Assembly (NCBI GenBank): GCA_031363945.1
Contig: JANLVJ010000013.1
Span: forward strand, 62,001-126,000
Reading direction: 5' to 3'
Origin: JANLVJ01 sp031363945
GTDB taxonomy: Bacteria; Bacteroidota; Bacteroidia; Sphingobacteriales; Sphingobacteriaceae
DNA length: 64,000 nt
Below the pieces are notes generated by a model. It was not told the DNA's origin. It saw only the letters and a program-made list of their open reading frames with translations, and did not search any database. A program made the position numbers and the translations under genes. Every line of letters begins with the position of its first letter. Positions within the stretch are counted from its first letter, which is position 1. Shown here one piece after another: positions 1-8,151 of this stretch.

Positions 1-1188
1 ATTGGATCGTCTGTCTGGAAGTATAATAAAGACCAGGCTCTAAAAGTGCAACTAGACAGAATAATTCATACAATTATTTTAACCCAGAATAAACAGGGGA
101 TGCTTTATGCATTACCCCGAAATAATACCGATAAATTGACAAATAATAGTGACGTTTATCCCGCAACTTTTAGTAGTGTGCTCAATTATTATCAGGCAAC
201 AGGTTATCGGCCTGCTCTTGATTGTGGTATTCGTTTTGGTAATATGATCATTACCTCAATTGATTCTGTTGTTAACAGGCAGACCAGTATTGGTGCTGTT
301 AATCTAAAAGATAGTTACAGTGGTTTTTTAATTCCCTTACTTGATTTATACCAGATTACAGGAAAAGAACAGTATCTCAATTACGGCAAACTTATTGCAT
401 CTCTTCACTCAGCAACAGAAAGCAGAAATGAGTTTATTTCACGTGAAATGATCTCAGACACACTTATCAGGGAATTAAAAATATTCAGACAACTTCAGGA
501 TCTGACAGGATTGATAATGCTTTCAAGAATAACAAATGATAATCGGTTTCCTAAATCTGCCGATTCCGTATGGTCGACTCTTATAAAAAGTAATGAATTT
601 TCAAAAGAAGTTATATATAGTCAAATAAATATCTCTGGGGTACTAGTCAAAACAAAACTATCCAGGTCAAATTTATTATATGCATGGCTTCGTTTCAACC
701 AGCAGTTATTTCAAAACACTGGTGAGATGAGGTTCTATAATGAAATTGAAAAACAGCTTTATAGCATCCCGGTTACGGCAGATGTAGGAGCTGCACTATC
801 ACCTGAATTTTTAGTTGGAACAATAGATCAGAAGCCTGTATTTCTTGGCTATGAATCAGGAATATATGGCGAACATATAAATACAGCGAATGGTACTTCA
901 ATTAGACTTTCTATGCAATGTATGAGTAATTATCCCAATGGGGATGATGTGAGTATACTTCTTACCCCTGAAAAGGAAGTAAGTTTTACCTTAATGTTAC
1001 GGGTGCCTTCATGGTGTCTGAATTTTAAAGCTATGATTGGCACTAAAACTTATAGTTCTCTGGGTAATGATTTTCTTTCAATTCAAAGACTTTGGAAGCC
1101 AGGTGATCAAATAAACATTCATTATGATCTGCCTGCACCTTCTCAAAGGCTTGGTCAGTTGATTACAAATGGTATTTCTAAAAATTAA
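1..1188 (+). CDS. GH127/DUF1680-like protein, 5' end outside window
   Basis: The reading frame is open from the first base of the window, so the gene starts further left and only its last 395 codons are visible. The layout recalls the beta-L-arabinofuranosidase family GH127: an alpha-helical barrel part (aligned helices such as LYAWLRFNQQLFQNTG), then a beta-rich C-terminal part with the typical LRVPSW and LWKPGDQI segments. That family is a secreted or periplasmic glycosidase group acting on plant-type arabinose glycans. The family's catalytic signature, a Glu-x-Cys followed later by a Cys-Cys pair that binds zinc, is not visible here. The helix that normally carries Glu-x-Cys reads TKLSRSNLLYAWL. 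The protein may therefore be inactive or act differently. I am fairly sure of the fold and unsure of any activity. Confidence 0.6.
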   Translation: MGSSVWKYNKDQALKVQLDRIIHTIILTQNKQGMLYALPRNNTDKLTNNSDVYPATFSSVLNYYQATGYRPALDCGIRFGNMIITSIDSVVNRQTSIGAVNLKDSYSGFLIPLLDLYQITGKEQYLNYGKLIASLHSATESRNEFISREMISDTLIRELKIFRQLQDLTGLIMLSRITNDNRFPKSADSVWSTLIKSNEFSKEVIYSQINISGVLVKTKLSRSNLLYAWLRFNQQLFQNTGEMRFYNEIEKQLYSIPVTADVGAALSPEFLVGTIDQKPVFLGYESGIYGEHINTANGTSIRLSMQCMSNYPNGDDVSILLTPEKEVSFTLMLRVPSWCLNFKAMIGTKTYSSLGNDFLSIQRLWKPGDQINIHYDLPAPSQRLGQLITNGISKN

Positions 1189-1219
1189 ACCGCATATTAT
1201 AGTTAGCCTTGGATTTTAT

Positions 1220-1227
1220 TAGTTTTG
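1220..1227 (+). promoter_or_regulatory. possible -7 promoter element before the S4 gene
   Basis: TAGTTTTG matches the Bacteroidota -7 consensus TAnnTTTG exactly and lies 43 bases before the start codon of the S4-domain gene. No TTG was found at the usual 19-23 base distance upstream, so this is weak. Confidence 0.25.
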
Positions 1228-1269
1228 AATCTTACATATCCCGATTCAATCATTTAAGTAGCATATATT

Positions 1270-1644
1270 TTGGAAACTGTTCGTATTGATAAATATTTAT
1301 GGGCTATAAGACTTTTTAAAACCAGAACTATTGCCACCGAGGCTTGTAAGACGGGTCATGTTAAACTCAATGGTATTACTGTCAAGCCTTCACATGAAGT
1401 GAAATCAGGAGAATCGTTCACCCTTCAAAAAGGAGCTGATCGAAAAATTATACGGGTGAAAGAAATTATAAATAATCGGGTCGATTCAAAAAAAGCAATA
1501 CTATGTTATGATGATTTGAGCCCGGTTGTTGCCAAGGATGGAATACATACGGTTTTCAATGTTCCTGTTCTTAGCAGAGAGCGGGGTAGTGGCAGACCAA
1601 CAAAGAAAGAGAGACGTGATATTGATGATTTACGAGAGCCTTGA
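1270..1644 (+). CDS. RNA-binding S4 domain protein (Hsp15/HslR type)
   Basis: This 124-residue protein starts at once with an S4 RNA-binding domain (RIDKYLWAIRLFKTRTIA, about residues 5-65, with the GHVKLNG turn). A basic tail ending in RPTKKERRDI follows. Length and layout fit Hsp15-like proteins, which bind 50S subunits carrying stalled nascent chains. The start is a TTG at 1270. An in-frame stop at 1255-1257 leaves no ATG upstream, and the S4 domain begins right after this codon. No Shine-Dalgarno sequence is visible, which is usual for Bacteroidota. The neighbouring genes do not suggest an operon with a shared function. Confidence 0.85.
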   Translation: METVRIDKYLWAIRLFKTRTIATEACKTGHVKLNGITVKPSHEVKSGESFTLQKGADRKIIRVKEIINNRVDSKKAILCYDDLSPVVAKDGIHTVFNVPVLSRERGSGRPTKKERRDIDDLREP

Positions 1645-1727
1645 GAATTTAATTAATTCTATTAAAGGAACAAATAATCTACTGGCCCGTATTAGCAATT
1701 GTCTTATTTTAAGAAGATTAAACCTTG

Positions 1728-3671
1728 ATGGTTTCCAGAAGATTTTTATTCATAGTAGTTTTGCTAATTTTTGTCTTTTTTACGCATAATGGTAAAAGTC
1801 AAACTTTAGCAATAGACAGTTTGATAGCTAAGCTAAAAATTCATTTTGATCTTCCTGATACATTAAGAGTTAATTTATTAAATCAGGTGGCTTTCTTAAA
1901 CTATCCGGATAACCTTGATGCCCTTAAATATTACAGCGAACTTTCATTAAATCTAGGTGTAAAAATTGGCTTTAAAAAAGGCATTGCCCTTGCTTACCAA
2001 TATCAGGGTCTTTATTTTGCTGCAAAGAATGCTGATCCAGTTGCGCTCGAATTATTCAAACATTCATACCTTATTTTTCGTCAGATAGGTGATAGAAACG
2101 GTTCAGCCAGAACGTTAATGTATATAGGTGATTATTATGCGAGGCTAAAAGATTATAATACTCAACTCTATTTCTATAATACGGCGTCAAAAGAGCGCCC
2201 TGTATTTTCAGACTATCATTTAAAAGGACAGCTTTTAGGCAATATTGGCCAGGCAAATGAAAACCTGGCTCTATTAGAACAGGCAGACTCAAGTTATAAT
2301 AAACTATTAGGGCTTGCACTAGATACAAAAGATAAAGATTTGCTTGCCACCGCCTATCGTCACCTTGCTTCTGTTAATTTCATTTCAGGGAATCACCTTA
2401 TAGCCCTTGATCTGGCTAGAAAAGGGCTATCGATACTTCATAAAAACTCTTCATTAAACAGGAAGGAAGAGGGTAAAATGGATAATCTTATGGGCAGAAT
2501 TTATTTTGACCTGAGAAATTTCAAGAAATGTAAAGAATATCTCAATGCCAGCATGACGATCGCCCGAAGGGTTCATGATAATGAGTCAATTTCTCAAAAT
2601 TATTATGATTTTTATCAACTTGATTCGATCACTGAAAATTATAAGGCAGCAATTTCGAATTTCCTGAGATATAAACATATGGTTGATAGTGTGCAGAAGG
2701 CTGCTTCAGATCAGCGTCTGGCTAAATTTCAAATCCAATTTAAAATAGAAAGAAATATAGCCGAAAATCAACGGCTTAAAAAGGAAGATGCGCGTTTTAA
2801 AAGTGTGATAGCCTTTCAAAATATCTCACTCATTCTATTAATAGGTGGCATGATCATCATCGTTTCAGGTCTGTTTTACCTGCAGCATACGAATAAAGAA
2901 GTGAAGTCAAAAAATGAAATAATTAAAAAACAGAATCAAAATCTTGCTAATATTAACTTAGTAAAAGATAAACTATTTTCTGTTGTTTCACATGATCTTC
3001 GTGGTCCTATTCTACAGGTAAAAGGTTTGCTAAACTTGTTTCAATCGGGTAATGTTGATGATGATGAATTACGGATGCTCACCCCAAAAGTTCAGGAAAA
3101 TTTAGACAAGACCCTTGAACTTGTCGACAACCTATTGATTTGGTCAAAAAATCAAATGCAGGGGTTTAAAGTCAAACCATCCCAGTTTAAAATTTGCCAG
3201 TTGGTGAATGATAATATTACTTATTTTGAAACCCAGATTGCAGCAAAAAAGCAGATGGTCTATAATCAGATACTTCCTGAAGATTTACTTTTTGCCGACC
3301 GTGAAATGATCAACATTATCGTGCGCAACTTACTTTCTAATGCTATAAAGTTTACCCATGATGCCGGCTCGATTACCATATACGCAAGGCAGATTGAAAG
3401 TTTAATGACAGTAAGTATAGAAGATTCTGGGGTTGGTGTTAATCTTGATAATCTGGATAAGATTTTTGCATTTGTTAACTACAGCACCCCTGGTACTCAA
3501 AATGAAAAAGGTTCAGGCGTTGGATTAAAGCTCTGTAAAGACCTGATTGAACTTAATAACGGTATTATCTGGTATGAAGGTAAGCCTTCAGGTGGAAGTA
3601 TCTTTCATTTTAGATTATCTTATGTGCCCGTCCTGGATGCCACAGCTGAATCTTCTATGGCCTCAGTCTAA
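1728..3671 (+). CDS. TPR-containing sensor histidine kinase
   Basis: This is a membrane sensor kinase. Residues 1-25 form a signal peptide (hydrophobic FLFIVVLLIFVFF, then KSQ). About residues 30-330 are helical TPR-like repeats in the periplasm. A membrane helix lies near residues 357-384, followed by a short coiled coil. The HisKA box is FSVVSHDLRGPI with the phospho-accepting His422. The ATPase domain has an N-box (NLLSNAIKFTH, about 533) and a G-box (GSGVGLKLCKDL, about 595). A TTG directly precedes the ATG at 1728; I chose the ATG. No response regulator lies next to it and no receiver domain is fused, so its partner must be elsewhere. The signal sensed cannot be read from the sequence. 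Confidence 0.88.
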   Translation: MVSRRFLFIVVLLIFVFFTHNGKSQTLAIDSLIAKLKIHFDLPDTLRVNLLNQVAFLNYPDNLDALKYYSELSLNLGVKIGFKKGIALAYQYQGLYFAAKNADPVALELFKHSYLIFRQIGDRNGSARTLMYIGDYYARLKDYNTQLYFYNTASKERPVFSDYHLKGQLLGNIGQANENLALLEQADSSYNKLLGLALDTKDKDLLATAYRHLASVNFISGNHLIALDLARKGLSILHKNSSLNRKEEGKMDNLMGRIYFDLRNFKKCKEYLNASMTIARRVHDNESISQNYYDFYQLDSITENYKAAISNFLRYKHMVDSVQKAASDQRLAKFQIQFKIERNIAENQRLKKEDARFKSVIAFQNISLILLIGGMIIIVSGLFYLQHTNKEVKSKNEIIKKQNQNLANINLVKDKLFSVVSHDLRGPILQVKGLLNLFQSGNVDDDELRMLTPKVQENLDKTLELVDNLLIWSKNQMQGFKVKPSQFKICQLVNDNITYFETQIAAKKQMVYNQILPEDLLFADREMINIIVRNLLSNAIKFTHDAGSITIYARQIESLMTVSIEDSGVGVNLDNLDKIFAFVNYSTPGTQNEKGSGVGLKLCKDLIELNNGIIWYEGKPSGGSIFHFRLSYVPVLDATAESSMASV

Positions 3672-3840
3672 GAAAATTTGCAATCCTGATTGAATCAGAC
3701 CCCATTATTTTTCCCTATTCTCTTTTATGGTTATTATTAAATGGGCTGTTTTCAAGAAAAATAATATTTTCTATCAAATAAAAATAAATAAATAAAGTAT
3801 TTGATTATTTTCAATATCTTGTCATATATTATTTAAATAT

Positions 3841-4224
3841 ATGAATTATGAAAATACCAATTTCGACCGGGGAAAGATCTCTGAAATGGAGCAACTTTCA
3901 AAAAATGGCCTTGAGAAAAATTACAATCCTGTTAAAGAAATTGATCCCCGCACAGGTAAAGAAGGTACCACCATACCTGATGCCTTTAAAAATGAAGGTA
4001 AGTCGACTACAGAAGTCAAAAATGTTAAAGAGCAGTCGTTGACCAAACAGTTGAGGTTACAGGAGAGATTTTCAAATAGTAATGGTTTTAAACCTGAACT
4101 GATCATCAATGATCTGGCCTTATTGACCAAGCCTCTCATTCATTCAAGTTTTGATATCAAGACCTATGACTTTACACCAATAGGCCAGGATCAAACGTCA
4201 ACCTCTAAAGAAATAAAAATTTAA
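3841..4224 (+). CDS. stand-alone PDDEXK (Tox-REase-like) putative toxin
   Basis: This 127-residue hydrophilic protein has no signal peptide, no membrane segment and no cysteine. Residues 45-100 resemble the nuclease toxin domains found at the tips of polymorphic toxins. IPD (Asp47) is followed by TTEVKNV (Glu58-Val59-Lys60), which gives the D...ExK active-site pattern of restriction-endonuclease-fold enzymes. Next come SLTKQLR (Gln70), a GFKPELII strand and LLTKPLI, in the order these toxins show. Usually the domain ends a long Rhs or other secreted protein. Here it stands alone: an in-frame stop lies at 3802-3804, so it is not the tail of a longer frame. The next gene starts 7 bases after its stop and may encode the immunity protein. 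The family call is from memory of motif order and unconfirmed. Confidence 0.6.
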   Translation: MNYENTNFDRGKISEMEQLSKNGLEKNYNPVKEIDPRTGKEGTTIPDAFKNEGKSTTEVKNVKEQSLTKQLRLQERFSNSNGFKPELIINDLALLTKPLIHSSFDIKTYDFTPIGQDQTSTSKEIKI

Positions 4225-4231
4225 AAAGATC

Positions 4232-4618
4232 ATGCAGGAACTCGTAGAAAATATAATCAGACAGGCTGACTTCTTATTAAAAGAACAAGGTGAATTTTAC
4301 CCTTTTGCAACTATTATTTCCAGAAATGGTGAATTGCGACCGCTCGGCCTCATGCTTGAGTCTGACCATCCTGATGCCCAGCTTGTGATAGAGCAATTAG
4401 ATTTAGTACTCGATAAAGGAATTGCAATGGGTGAGTACCGCTCAGCGGCAATGGGAATCAATGTGATTGTAAATAAAAACAATCATTATAGCTCTGATGC
4501 ACTTGAAATCAGAATTAAGCCTGGTACAAATAAACTCGAAAAAACGCTGTGTCTGCCTTATGTTCTGAACAAACTAAGTGGTGAGATTACTTTTGGCAAG
4601 TTTATCAGCCTCGACTAA
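4232..4618 (+). CDS. putative immunity protein of the adjacent toxin-like gene
   Basis: This is a 128-residue, acidic, apparently cytoplasmic protein that starts 7 bases after the toxin-like gene, so the two are almost certainly transcribed together. An N-terminal helix (ELVENIIRQADFLLKEQGEF) leads into YPFATIISRNGELRPLG and GEYRSAAMGINVIVNK. It ends with strands around LCLPYVLNKLSGEITFGKF. I recall this pattern of a helix, then FYPFA, then a mixed alpha/beta body, from small proteins of unknown function encoded beside polymorphic toxins. The role as an immunity protein is inferred mainly from position, size and charge. It could also be an unrelated conserved hypothetical protein. Confidence 0.45.
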   Translation: MQELVENIIRQADFLLKEQGEFYPFATIISRNGELRPLGLMLESDHPDAQLVIEQLDLVLDKGIAMGEYRSAAMGINVIVNKNNHYSSDALEIRIKPGTNKLEKTLCLPYVLNKLSGEITFGKFISLD

Positions 4619-4682
4619 ATTTTCAGAAAGTTGTCCTGACCTTTATTGATAAATCTTGACGGAATTTTTTTGCGTCAAAAAA

Positions 4683-4718
4683 AAAGCAGAAATAGGCCAG
4701 GGGCATTATTTCTGCTTT
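4683..4718 (-). terminator. bidirectional hairpin between convergent genes
   Basis: A perfect 12-base stem (AAAGCAGAAATA with TATTTCTGCTTT) closes a 12-base loop. Read on the minus strand it is followed by a run of nine T, so it should end the skp-like transcript. It can also stop the toxin/immunity unit coming from the left. A second small stem (TTGACG/CGTCAA) sits at 4656-4678. Confidence 0.8.
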
Positions 4719-4739
4719 CAAGAGTAAGCATTTTAGAAA

Positions 4740-5339
4740 TTATTTCTTTTCAGTTTTATAAAGTTCATTTAATTCTTTGGCAACTTCTATAGTTACATCA
4801 AGACTTTTATCTCCGTATAATAAATTACCACCTCTAGAATACATCAATACCATTTTGTGGCTATTTTTCTTACAATATTCTTTCAGGTATAATTGTATCT
4901 TATCATATACCTTTTTGTTGATCTCCTGCTCTTCCTGACCTAATTGCTGATTTAGGGTCTGCTGATATGACTGAAGTTCCTGATTCTTGCGACCTAAACG
5001 GGCTTCAGTTGATTTTTTCTCATCCGGGGTTAAATTAACCGCATTTTTTTGATAAGCCTGAACTTCAGATTGAAACGAACGACCTCTCAGTTCTACATCG
5101 GCCTGAAGTTTTTTCCCTTTTTCTTCCATCTGACTTCTTACATCTTTATAATAATCATACTTGCTCGAAAGCGAATCTGAATCAACGTAAACAATTGGCT
5201 CTATCTTTTCAGCAACAGCTTTAACAGTACTGCTATCACGGCCAGATGCAGATTTATTGCCCTGATTACATGACATAAAAGTTGATGTACTCAGTGCAAC
5301 AGTAAAAAGTGAAAAAGTTAATTTTTTAAATAAATTCAT
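4740..5339 (-). CDS. OmpH/Skp-family lipoprotein
   Basis: This is a 199-residue periplasmic protein of the Skp/OmpH family, the trimeric chaperones that hold unfolded outer-membrane proteins. The start is the ATG at 5339; an upstream in-frame start would add seven charged residues before the signal peptide. The signal peptide ends in TFMSC, a lipobox, so the protein is probably anchored to a membrane by a lipid. A long helical, coiled-coil middle (about residues 60-160, rich in Gln, Glu and Lys) is followed by the C-terminal segment KMVLMYSRGGNLLYGDKSLDVT, typical of the family. It stands apart from the two skp genes downstream of bamA, so it may serve another client or stress. Confidence 0.82.
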   Translation of the reverse strand: MNLFKKLTFSLFTVALSTSTFMSCNQGNKSASGRDSSTVKAVAEKIEPIVYVDSDSLSSKYDYYKDVRSQMEEKGKKLQADVELRGRSFQSEVQAYQKNAVNLTPDEKKSTEARLGRKNQELQSYQQTLNQQLGQEEQEINKKVYDKIQLYLKEYCKKNSHKMVLMYSRGGNLLYGDKSLDVTIEVAKELNELYKTEKK

Positions 5340-5357
5340 TCGACTTGTTTTTTTTCT

Positions 5358-5365
5358 CAAATATA
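5358..5365 (-). promoter_or_regulatory. -7 promoter element of the skp-like lipoprotein gene
   Basis: On the minus strand this reads TATATTTG, a perfect TAnnTTTG element, 18 bases before the ATG at 5339. A clear -33 TTG was not found at the expected distance. The spacing to the start matches the other promoters in this window. Confidence 0.5.
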
Positions 5366-5469
5366 TACTATTCCATAATTAATTTGCTTTTTCAGGTATT
5401 TATTCGCTTTGTAGTCTGTATAGTAGCATTTTACACAATTGGAGCATCAGTTTCAAAACGGCGTATGTA

Positions 5470-5500
5470 TTGGTTTTATGCCATATTTTCGATATATTTG
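5470..5500 (+). promoter_or_regulatory. gyrB promoter
   Basis: TTG at 5470-5472, a 20-base spacer and TATATTTG at 5493-5500 reproduce the Bacteroidota promoter consensus. The gyrB ATG follows 17 bases later, which implies a very short leader. Confidence 0.72.
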
Positions 5501-5517
5501 AAGTATAAAAACCCAAA

Positions 5518-7482
5518 ATGGATCAGGAGATTGTTGATAAGAAATCCGAATTTTCGTATTCGGCTGATAATATTCAGGTTTTAGAAGGTTTAGAGGCAGT
5601 TCGTAAACGCCCAGCCATGTATATCGGTGATATTGGAGTTAAAGGTCTTCATCACCTTGTTTATGAGGTTGTAGACAACTCTATAGATGAAGCAATGGCT
5701 GGCTACTGTAATGAAATAAAAGTTTATATTCACCCAAATAATTCAATTACCGTTAAAGATAATGGGCGGGGTATTCCAACTGGTATTCATACGAAAGAAA
5801 ACCGTTCTGCCTTAGAAGTGGTAATGACAGTTCTTCATGCAGGTGGGAAATTTGATAAAGACACGTATAAGGTTTCAGGAGGTTTGCATGGGGTAGGCGT
5901 TTCCTGTGTGAATGCACTCTCAATAGAACTACAGGTACAGGTCTTTCGTGAAGGTAAGGTCTGGATGCAGGAATATTCAATAGGAAAGCCACTTTATCCG
6001 GTTAAAGAAATTGGTGTTTCTGATAAAACAGGCACAGAGGTGACATTTTTGCCTGACTCAAGTATTTTCATTGAAAGCGTTTATAAATATGATACCATTG
6101 CTGCCCGCTTAAGAGAGCTTGCTTTCCTGAATAAGGGTATCACGCTAAGTTTGACAGATGAACGTGAAGTCGATGACAATGGAGAACATCCCAAAGAGAT
6201 CTTCTTTTCAGTAGGTGGCCTGCGTGAATTCGTAACTTACCTTGACGGAACCCGTGACCCGCTAATATCTGAACCCATATACATGGAAGGAAACAAGCAG
6301 GGAGTTCCTGTAGAACTGGCCATGCAGTACAACAGTACCTATACTGAAAATGTACATTCATACGTAAATAATATCAATACGATTGAAGGTGGAACCCATG
6401 TTGCAGGTTTCCGCAGAGGACTTACCCGTACCCTTAAAGGATATGCCGAGCGTCAGGGTTACCTGAAAAATCTAAAGATTGAAATTTCTGGTGATGATTT
6501 TCGTGAGGGTCTTACAGCAGTAATTTCTGTTAAAGTTCAGGAGCCTCAATTCGAGGGGCAAACCAAGACCAAGCTGGGTAATAATGAAATCATGGGAGCT
6601 GTAGATGTGGCCGTTGGCGAAATGCTTAACAACTACCTCGAAGAACATCCAAGAGAAGCCCGTATTATTATCAATAAGGTTATCCTGGCAGCAACAGCTC
6701 GTGCAGCAGCCAGAAAAGCCCGTGAAATGGTTCAACGTAAGAACGTTCTAACTGGAACTGGTCTACCAGGTAAGTTATCTGATTGTTCAGATAGTGATCC
6801 TGCTGTTTGTGAACTTTACCTAGTTGAGGGTGACTCGGCGGGTGGTACGGCCAAGCAAGGACGCAACCGCGCCTTCCAGGCTATTTTGCCACTCAGAGGT
6901 AAAATTCTTAACGTAGAAAAGGCGATGGAGCATCGTATTTATGAAAACGAAGAGATAAAAAACATGTTCACTGCTATGGGCGTAAGCATCGGTACTGCCG
7001 AGGATGACAAAGCCCTGAATATGGATAAACTCAGGTATCATAAGATTATCATCATGACAGATGCTGACGTTGATGGTTCGCATATTACCACACTTATTCT
7101 GACATTCTTCTTTCGTTACATGAAAGAACTGATAGAATTTGGCTATATCTATATTGCCTCACCACCTTTATATCAGGTTAAAAAAGGCAAAGAACAGGTT
7201 TATTCCTGGGATGATGAGCAACGAGATGCGGCTATCAAACGTCTTGCCGGAGAAGGCAGGGAAGAAAGCGTTATTGTTCAGCGTTATAAAGGTTTGGGAG
7301 AAATGAATTCTGAGCAACTTTGGGAGACAACAATGAATCCTGAAACCAGAACATTAAAACTTGTGACGATTGAAAATGCCGCCGAGTGTGATCATACATT
7401 CTCAATGCTTATGGGTGACGAGGTGCCTCCCAGAAGAGATTTCATTGAGAAAAATGCTAAATATGCCAGAATTGATGTTTGA
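5518..7482 (+). CDS. gyrB: DNA gyrase subunit B
   Basis: This is the ATPase subunit of DNA gyrase, which with GyrA introduces negative supercoils. The 654 residues are the usual length for the phylum. The GHKL ATPase domain is at the N-terminus (VRKRPAMYIGD, VDNSIDEAMAG, NGRGIPTGIH, GLHGVGVSCVNAL). The transducer domain follows, then the TOPRIM domain with LVEGDSAGGTAKQGRNR and the metal-binding DADVDGSHI. The C-terminal QRYKGLGEMN motif is intact. The start is the ATG at 5518, placed right behind a good promoter. It stands as a single gene with its own strong terminator. Confidence 0.98.
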   Translation: MDQEIVDKKSEFSYSADNIQVLEGLEAVRKRPAMYIGDIGVKGLHHLVYEVVDNSIDEAMAGYCNEIKVYIHPNNSITVKDNGRGIPTGIHTKENRSALEVVMTVLHAGGKFDKDTYKVSGGLHGVGVSCVNALSIELQVQVFREGKVWMQEYSIGKPLYPVKEIGVSDKTGTEVTFLPDSSIFIESVYKYDTIAARLRELAFLNKGITLSLTDEREVDDNGEHPKEIFFSVGGLREFVTYLDGTRDPLISEPIYMEGNKQGVPVELAMQYNSTYTENVHSYVNNINTIEGGTHVAGFRRGLTRTLKGYAERQGYLKNLKIEISGDDFREGLTAVISVKVQEPQFEGQTKTKLGNNEIMGAVDVAVGEMLNNYLEEHPREARIIINKVILAATARAAARKAREMVQRKNVLTGTGLPGKLSDCSDSDPAVCELYLVEGDSAGGTAKQGRNRAFQAILPLRGKILNVEKAMEHRIYENEEIKNMFTAMGVSIGTAEDDKALNMDKLRYHKIIIMTDADVDGSHITTLILTFFFRYMKELIEFGYIYIASPPLYQVKKGKEQVYSWDDEQRDAAIKRLAGEGREESVIVQRYKGLGEMNSEQLWETTMNPETRTLKLVTIENAAECDHTFSMLMGDEVPPRRDFIEKNAKYARIDV

Positions 7483-7512
7483 GTAATTCAAATCAATAAA
7501 TTGCCTGACAAT

Positions 7513-7559
7513 AAAACAACAAGCCTGCTCGCTTAAATCGTGTGCAGGCTTGTTGTTTT
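7513..7559. terminator. strong hairpin between gyrB and a convergent gene
   Basis: A perfect 16-base stem (left arm 7513-7528, right arm 7544-7559) closes a 15-base loop. The arms start with AAAA and end with TTTT, so it works as an intrinsic terminator in both directions. Confidence 0.85.
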
Positions 7560-7633
7560 GCGCCATACATATAGAAAAAAACTGCTTTTAAAGTACTGAG
7601 GCGAAACTGCTCAGAATACACCTTTATCGTAGT

Positions 7634-8116
7634 TCATTTCCCGAAAAGTAAGGTGAGTATTTTATTAATCAGGCCTGGTATTTTCTCTGGTTCTTCAATG
7701 AAGAGTAGCTTCTGAGGATAATCAATAATGGCCTTGTGACTGACCAGAATATCATTTCCTAGAACACCTATGATGGGCCCATGGCTTATTTTGGAATAAG
7801 CGGCATTGATATGTGAGAGATCAAGCAGGGCAGTCTCCAGATTCAGTATTTGAATACTACCGATACTGAGTAAAGGAATTGTCGTTTTATAGCTGAGCAT
7901 TGAATTGGTGCCCAAACCAGTAGTTAGCTGATCTGAATTTCGGATTACCAGTTCAGGATGTATTTTGGCGAAGCTTTCCCGGTCAAATACACTTGTAGAA
8001 GCTCCTGTATCGAGAATTAACTGAGCAGGAATATGATTAATTTCAACCCTGATTTTTATATGGTATCCATCCCCATGCAAATCAATAAATGTAAGTGGGA
8101 TTTTGACCGTTGTCAT
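7634..8116 (-). CDS. retropepsin-like aspartic protease domain protein
   Basis: This 160-residue protein carries the single catalytic motif of retropepsin-type aspartic proteases: ILDTGAS with Asp36, then a long flap region and a second hydrophobic-hydrophobic-Gly element (PIIGVLGNDIL, about residues 113-123). Such proteins work as dimers. No signal peptide is visible, so it is probably cytoplasmic. It lies 35 bases downstream of the barrel protein gene on the same strand and may be co-transcribed with it. Its substrate is unknown. Confidence 0.75.
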   Translation of the reverse strand: MTTVKIPLTFIDLHGDGYHIKIRVEINHIPAQLILDTGASTSVFDRESFAKIHPELVIRNSDQLTTGLGTNSMLSYKTTIPLLSIGSIQILNLETALLDLSHINAAYSKISHGPIIGVLGNDILVSHKAIIDYPQKLLFIEEPEKIPGLINKILTLLFGK

Positions 8117-8151
8117 AAATGAAAAATGAATAGACTTTGTGAAGTATATTA

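Noticed and set aside
1526..1789. Open frame of 87 codons overlapping the S4 gene and the kinase start
   Set aside because: It is out of frame with two better supported genes and shows no domain or signal.
3686..3698. Palindrome CTGATTGAATCAG after the sensor kinase
   Set aside because: The stem is only five bases and no T run follows closely, so it was not called a terminator.
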